Shown: positions 60,563 through 64,000 of the stretch, in pieces
Numbering within the stretch: the first letter of the stretch is position 1
Layout of the letters: each line of letters starts with the position of its first letter
NCBI GenBank assembly: GCA_045661205.1
Contig: JAZRFE010000042.1
Coordinates: 1-64,000, forward strand
Reading direction: 5' to 3'
Origin: HGM04593 sp045661205
GTDB lineage: Bacteria > Bacteroidota > Bacteroidia > Bacteroidales > Bacteroidaceae
DNA length: 64,000 nucleotides
The notes under the pieces: generated by a model
Databases searched by the model: none
The model's input: only the letters and a program-made list of their open reading frames with translations
What the model was told of the DNA's origin: nothing
Position numbers and translations under genes: made by a program

Positions 60563-63500
60563 TTAATTTAATTTATATTCAAATCCATCCAAACTCTTTA
60601 TAAAATCTATGAACTCCTGAGTTATGTTAATTGAATAGTCCAAAGATACTAAACTTAATGTAAATTCCTGCTCTACATCGCGAATATTAAAGTTTATTTT
60701 ACTTTTTCCGGGGTTGTTTCGGATATATTCCATCAAATCCTCTACGACATTTGCAGTAAGTTGCTCGATGGGGAACGAGAGAGTGATGCTCTTCACCGAC
60801 TCATCCTTCACCTCGGAAAGCAGACGTATATTGTTGATGACAAAGTCGTAGGAATCGGGATCCCACTGTTTGGGCTGACATGCGCCGTTTATATACACAA
60901 AGTTACCCGGGATAAAGTAGTTTTGTTTCTGTATCCAATCGTCGCCGAAGAGAGCAATCTCAGCCTTACCAGAAAAGTCTTCTACCCCCACAATACCGTA
61001 AGGCTTACCCTTTTTCGTGAAGCCTGTTCGCGGCGGGTCGGCAACAAGACCTCCCATAGTTATTTTTCGTCCGGCGAGGGCGTTCTTGTCGACAAGCTCT
61101 ATTGCGCGGGTGTTGCAGAATTCATTCAGCACAAGTGCATACTCATCCAACGGATGCGCCGAGAGGTAAATACCCACAAGTTCGCGCTCTTTGTTCAGAC
61201 GCGAAAGAGTGCTCCACTCCTCGGCAGCGGGAACTTCGGGAGTGGGTATTTCGGGCATATCCTGTGCTCCGAAAAGCGAGTTCTGCGATGAGTTTTTATC
61301 CTGCTGGTATCTGTTTCCGTAACGTATGAGTGTTTCGAGGAAAGGCTCGCCCTTGCTGTTCACACCCATATACTGCTCGCGTCGGATACCACCGGGCAAT
61401 TCGTCGAATGCACCCGACAGAGCCAGGCACTCGAGGTTCTTGCGGTTGCAAGCTGTAAGATTCACACGCTCCACAAAGTTGAAAATGCTTGTATATGGGC
61501 CGTTAGCCTCGCGATCGCTGATAATAGACTGCACAGCATTCTCGCCTACACCCTTCACCGCGCAGAGTCCGAAACGAATATCACCCTGCTTGTTCACGCT
61601 GAACTTGCGGTGCGACTCATTGACATCGGGGCCGAGAACGTTTATATTCATACTCTTGCACTCCTGCATGAGCTTGGTGATTTCAGTGATATTCGAAAGG
61701 TTGCGACTGAGCGAACCCGCCATATACTGCGAGGGATAGTGTGCCTTGAGATAGGCTGTCTGGTAGGCCACCCACGAATAACATGTGGCGTGCGACTTGT
61801 TGAACGCATACGATGCAAACTTCTCCCAGTCGGCCCATATTTTTTCGAGAATCTTGGCATCGTGACCATTAGCCTTTCCGCCATTGATAAATTTGGGTTT
61901 AAGCTCGTCGAGCTTGTCTTTGAGTTTCTTACCCATCGCCTTACGCAGGGTGTCACTCTCGCCACGAGTAAAATCGGCAAGTTGGCGCGAGAGAAGCATC
62001 ACCTGCTCCTGATACACCGTAATTCCGTAAGTATCTTTGAGATACTTTTCCATACAGGGAATATCGTACTGCACAAGTTCGGGGTTGTGCTTACGGCTGA
62101 TAAAGTCGGGAATGTAGTCCATGGGACCCGGTCGGTACAACGCATTCATGGCTATGAGGTCCTCGAATGTACTCGGTTGCAATTCGCGCAGATATTTCTG
62201 CATACCCGGCGACTCGAATTGGAACGTACCGATGGTGTTTCCCTTACAATAAAGTTCGTATGTAAGTTTGTCGTCGATGGGGATGTTGTCAATATCAACC
62301 TCTTCGCCCAAACTGCGACGTATATTCTCCACCGCCTCGTTAATGACCGAGAGAGTCTTTAGTCCCAGGAAGTCCATCTTTATGAGGCCGGTATCTTCGA
62401 TGACGCTACCCTCGTACTGTGTCACGAGCAGTTTCTCGCCCGTTTCCTTATCCTCGGCAACGCTTGTGGGCACATGATCGGTAATCGCGTCGCGGCAGAT
62501 GATGATACCGCAGGCGTGAACACCTGTATTGCGCACATTACCCTCAAGCATCTTTGCATATTTAATGGTATTGTGCATCTGCTCGTTGGGCGACGACTCT
62601 GCCTCGCGCAACTCGGGCACCACTGAAATAGCATTTTTCAGGTTCATCTTCAGGCCGTCGGGCAGACGGTCAGGAATAGCCTTGCACAATTTATTGGAAA
62701 TGTCGAGCGGGAGTTTCTGCACGCGCGCAACATCCTTTATGGCGAGTTTCGTTGCCATGGTACCGTAGGTAATGATGTGCGCCACCTTCTCCTGACCATA
62801 TTTGTTTGTTACCCATTTGAGAACCTCGGCACGACCATCGTCGTCGAAGTCAACGTCGATATCAGGGAGAGAGATACGGTCGGGGTTGAGGAAACGCTCG
62901 AACAGAAGGTCATATTTTATAGGGTCTACTCGTGTAATGCTGAGCGCATAAGCTACGACGCTTCCTGCCGCCGAACCACGACCGGGACCCACTGAGACGC
63001 CCAGCTCCTCGCGCGCGGCCTTGATGAAGTCCTGCACAATGAGGAAGTAACCGGGGAAACCCATGGTCTTCATGATATGAAGCTCAAAATCGATGCGGTC
63101 GGTGAGCTCTTGACTGAATGGCTCGGGGTAGAGTTTTTTGGCTCCGTCGTATGTGAGTTTGCGCAGATAGTCGCCTTCGAGTTTTATACGGTACAGTTTC
63201 TCATATCCACCCAACTTTTTGATTTTTGCCTCACCCGCCTCTTGCGACATCACCACATTGCCTTTCTCGTCACGGGTAAATTCGTTGAAGAGGTCTTCGT
63301 GGGTATATTTTTTTCGGTACTCCTCTTCGGTGCCAAACTCCTCGGGGATGGCAAAAGTGGGCATGATGGGAGCATTATCGATGCTGTAAAACTCTACCTT
63401 GTTGCATATCTCCACAGTGTTCGAGAGAGCCTCGGGATAGTCGGCAAAAATTTCGTTCATCTCCTCGCGAGTCTTCATCCACTCTTGTTTGGAGTAGAGC

Positions 63501-64000
63501 ATACGGTTGGGGTCGTTAAGATCCTTGCCCGTATTCAGACAGATAAGGTGGTCGTGAGCCTCGGCGTTTTCTTCGTCTACAAAGTGGACATCGTTGGTAC
63601 ACACCAACTTTATGCCGAATTTCTTGCTATACTCGACAAGATGCTTGTTCACCTCGACCTGCAGGGGGTACACCTCGTGATTGGCGCGCTCTTTTGTTGC
63701 CTTGTGCAGCTGAAGCTCCAGATAAAAATCTTCGCCAAAGGTATCCTGGAACCATTGGATGGTCTTCTCGGCCTCCTCGAAATTACCGTTCTTTATGTGC
63801 TGTGGAATTTCACCTCCGAGACATGCCGAGCAGATGATAAGACCCTCTTTGTGCTTTTCAAGCTCCACCTTGTCGGTACGCGGATGGTAGTAGTAACCCT
63901 CGGTCCATGCCTTTGACACAAGTTTTACAAGGTTGTGATAACCCGTTAGATTTTTTGCGAGCACAACAAGGTGATAGGCCTTCTGATCCTCCTTGCCCTC
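60563..64000 (-). CDS. dnaE: DNA polymerase III alpha subunit DnaE, 5' end outside window
   Basis: The frame is open to the last base, so the N-terminus (part of the PHP domain) is missing; 1,145 residues are visible. The remaining PHP part has GYHNLVKLVSKAW and VCTNDVHFVDEENAEAHDHL. The polymerase core has VGPGRGSAAGSVVAY, and PDIDVDFDDDGR with two of the catalytic Asp. The helix-hairpin-helix region (FGLCAVKGVGENAV) and the OB fold (ITMGGLVADP) follow. This is the replicative polymerase of the cell. The gene heads the dnaE-trxA run. Confidence 0.95.
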   Translation of the reverse strand, partial: EGKEDQKAYHLVVLAKNLTGYHNLVKLVSKAWTEGYYYHPRTDKVELEKHKEGLIICSACLGGEIPQHIKNGNFEEAEKTIQWFQDTFGEDFYLELQLHKATKERANHEVYPLQVEVNKHLVEYSKKFGIKLVCTNDVHFVDEENAEAHDHLICLNTGKDLNDPNRMLYSKQEWMKTREEMNEIFADYPEALSNTVEICNKVEFYSIDNAPIMPTFAIPEEFGTEEEYRKKYTHEDLFNEFTRDEKGNVVMSQEAGEAKIKKLGGYEKLYRIKLEGDYLRKLTYDGAKKLYPEPFSQELTDRIDFELHIMKTMGFPGYFLIVQDFIKAAREELGVSVGPGRGSAAGSVVAYALSITRVDPIKYDLLFERFLNPDRISLPDIDVDFDDDGRAEVLKWVTNKYGQEKVAHIITYGTMATKLAIKDVARVQKLPLDISNKLCKAIPDRLPDGLKMNLKNAISVVPELREAESSPNEQMHNTIKYAKMLEGNVRNTGVHACGIIICRDAITDHVPTSVAEDKETGEKLLVTQYEGSVIEDTGLIKMDFLGLKTLSVINEAVENIRRSLGEEVDIDNIPIDDKLTYELYCKGNTIGTFQFESPGMQKYLRELQPSTFEDLIAMNALYRPGPMDYIPDFISRKHNPELVQYDIPCMEKYLKDTYGITVYQEQVMLLSRQLADFTRGESDTLRKAMGKKLKDKLDELKPKFINGGKANGHDAKILEKIWADWEKFASYAFNKSHATCYSWVAYQTAYLKAHYPSQYMAGSLSRNLSNITEITKLMQECKSMNINVLGPDVNESHRKFSVNKQGDIRFGLCAVKGVGENAVQSIISDREANGPYTSIFNFVERVNLTACNRKNLECLALSGAFDELPGGIRREQYMGVNSKGEPFLETLIRYGNRYQQDKNSSQNSLFGAQDMPEIPTPEVPAAEEWSTLSRLNKERELVGIYLSAHPLDEYALVLNEFCNTRAIELVDKNALAGRKITMGGLVADPPRTGFTKKGKPYGIVGVEDFSGKAEIALFGDDWIQKQNYFIPGNFVYINGACQPKQWDPDSYDFVINNIRLLSEVKDESVKSITLSFPIEQLTANVVEDLMEYIRNNPGKSKINFNIRDVEQEFTLSLVSLDYSINITQEFIDFIKSLDGFEYKLN

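Overview
The window is a chromosomal segment of a Gram-negative anaerobe of the order Bacteroidales. This rests on Bacteroidetes-type promoters (TAnnTTTG at -7, TTTG at -33), Bacteroidetes-only families (DUF4421, DUF4468-like, Porin_10-like barrel, DUF3472, DUF1573), SPII lipoproteins, BspA-like repeats, and tRNA genes without an encoded CCA. There is no rRNA, CRISPR array, insertion sequence or prophage. The base and codon use look even except in the gene at 4242-6701.

Layout. 1-7136: a run of secreted proteins and lipoproteins (a protein cut by the window edge, a fibronectin-type-III-like protein, two lipoproteins, a DUF1573 protein), closed by a perfect 49-bp palindrome. 7268-12765 (minus): a beta-barrel protein followed by the potABCD polyamine importer. 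13048-17911: cyclophilin, radical SAM/SPASM protein, RmuC, a cytosolic Gfo/Idh/MocA oxidoreductase. 17939-23084: two large secreted glycan-related proteins, an M60-like metalloprotease and a DUF3472/discoidin-like protein.

23429-33855 is the most unusual part. A NrfH-like tetraheme cytochrome fused to a SUMF/FGE-like domain is followed by a Tat-signal Gfo/Idh/MocA lipoprotein, a Tat-signal TIM-barrel protein, the System II cytochrome c assembly pair (ResB-like and CcsA), TatA, a second Tat-signal Gfo/Idh/MocA enzyme, a DUF1080 (3-keto-glycoside hydrolase family) lipoprotein, a second TIM-barrel lipoprotein, and TatC. The set contains sugar-oxidising, 3-keto-sugar-cleaving and isomerase-like enzymes, their export machinery, a quinone-type tetraheme cytochrome and the machinery to load its hemes. 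I read it as a cell-envelope sugar oxidation pathway that may be coupled to the quinone pool. The coupling is inference.

33975-36321: KdsD-like isomerase, CMP-sugar synthetase and a DUF115/GT42-like protein, probably for an acidic-sugar surface glycan. 36327-41043: fluoride channel, exo-endonuclease-phosphatase, superoxide dismutase, UvrD/PcrA helicase. 41268-41843: five tRNA genes (Gly-GCC twice, Leu-CAG, Leu-GAG, Glu-CTC). 42070-54428: GDP-mannose synthesis, a His/Pro-rich protein, rhodanese lipoprotein, FabG, M28 peptidase, amino-acid permease, aminotransferase, a small membrane protein and several envelope proteins. 54468-57819: tRNA-Arg(CCG) behind tandem promoter repeats, then a NapH/NapG-like fusion with an internal twin-arginine motif beside a Tat-signal iron-sulfur aldo/keto reductase. 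This is a second membrane-linked redox module. 58041-64000: asnA, ung, a small acidic protein, trxA and most of dnaE.

A family of small hairpin repeats with promoter-like arms recurs at about 13.9, 38.6 and 54.6 kb, and a different tandem repeat precedes asnA.
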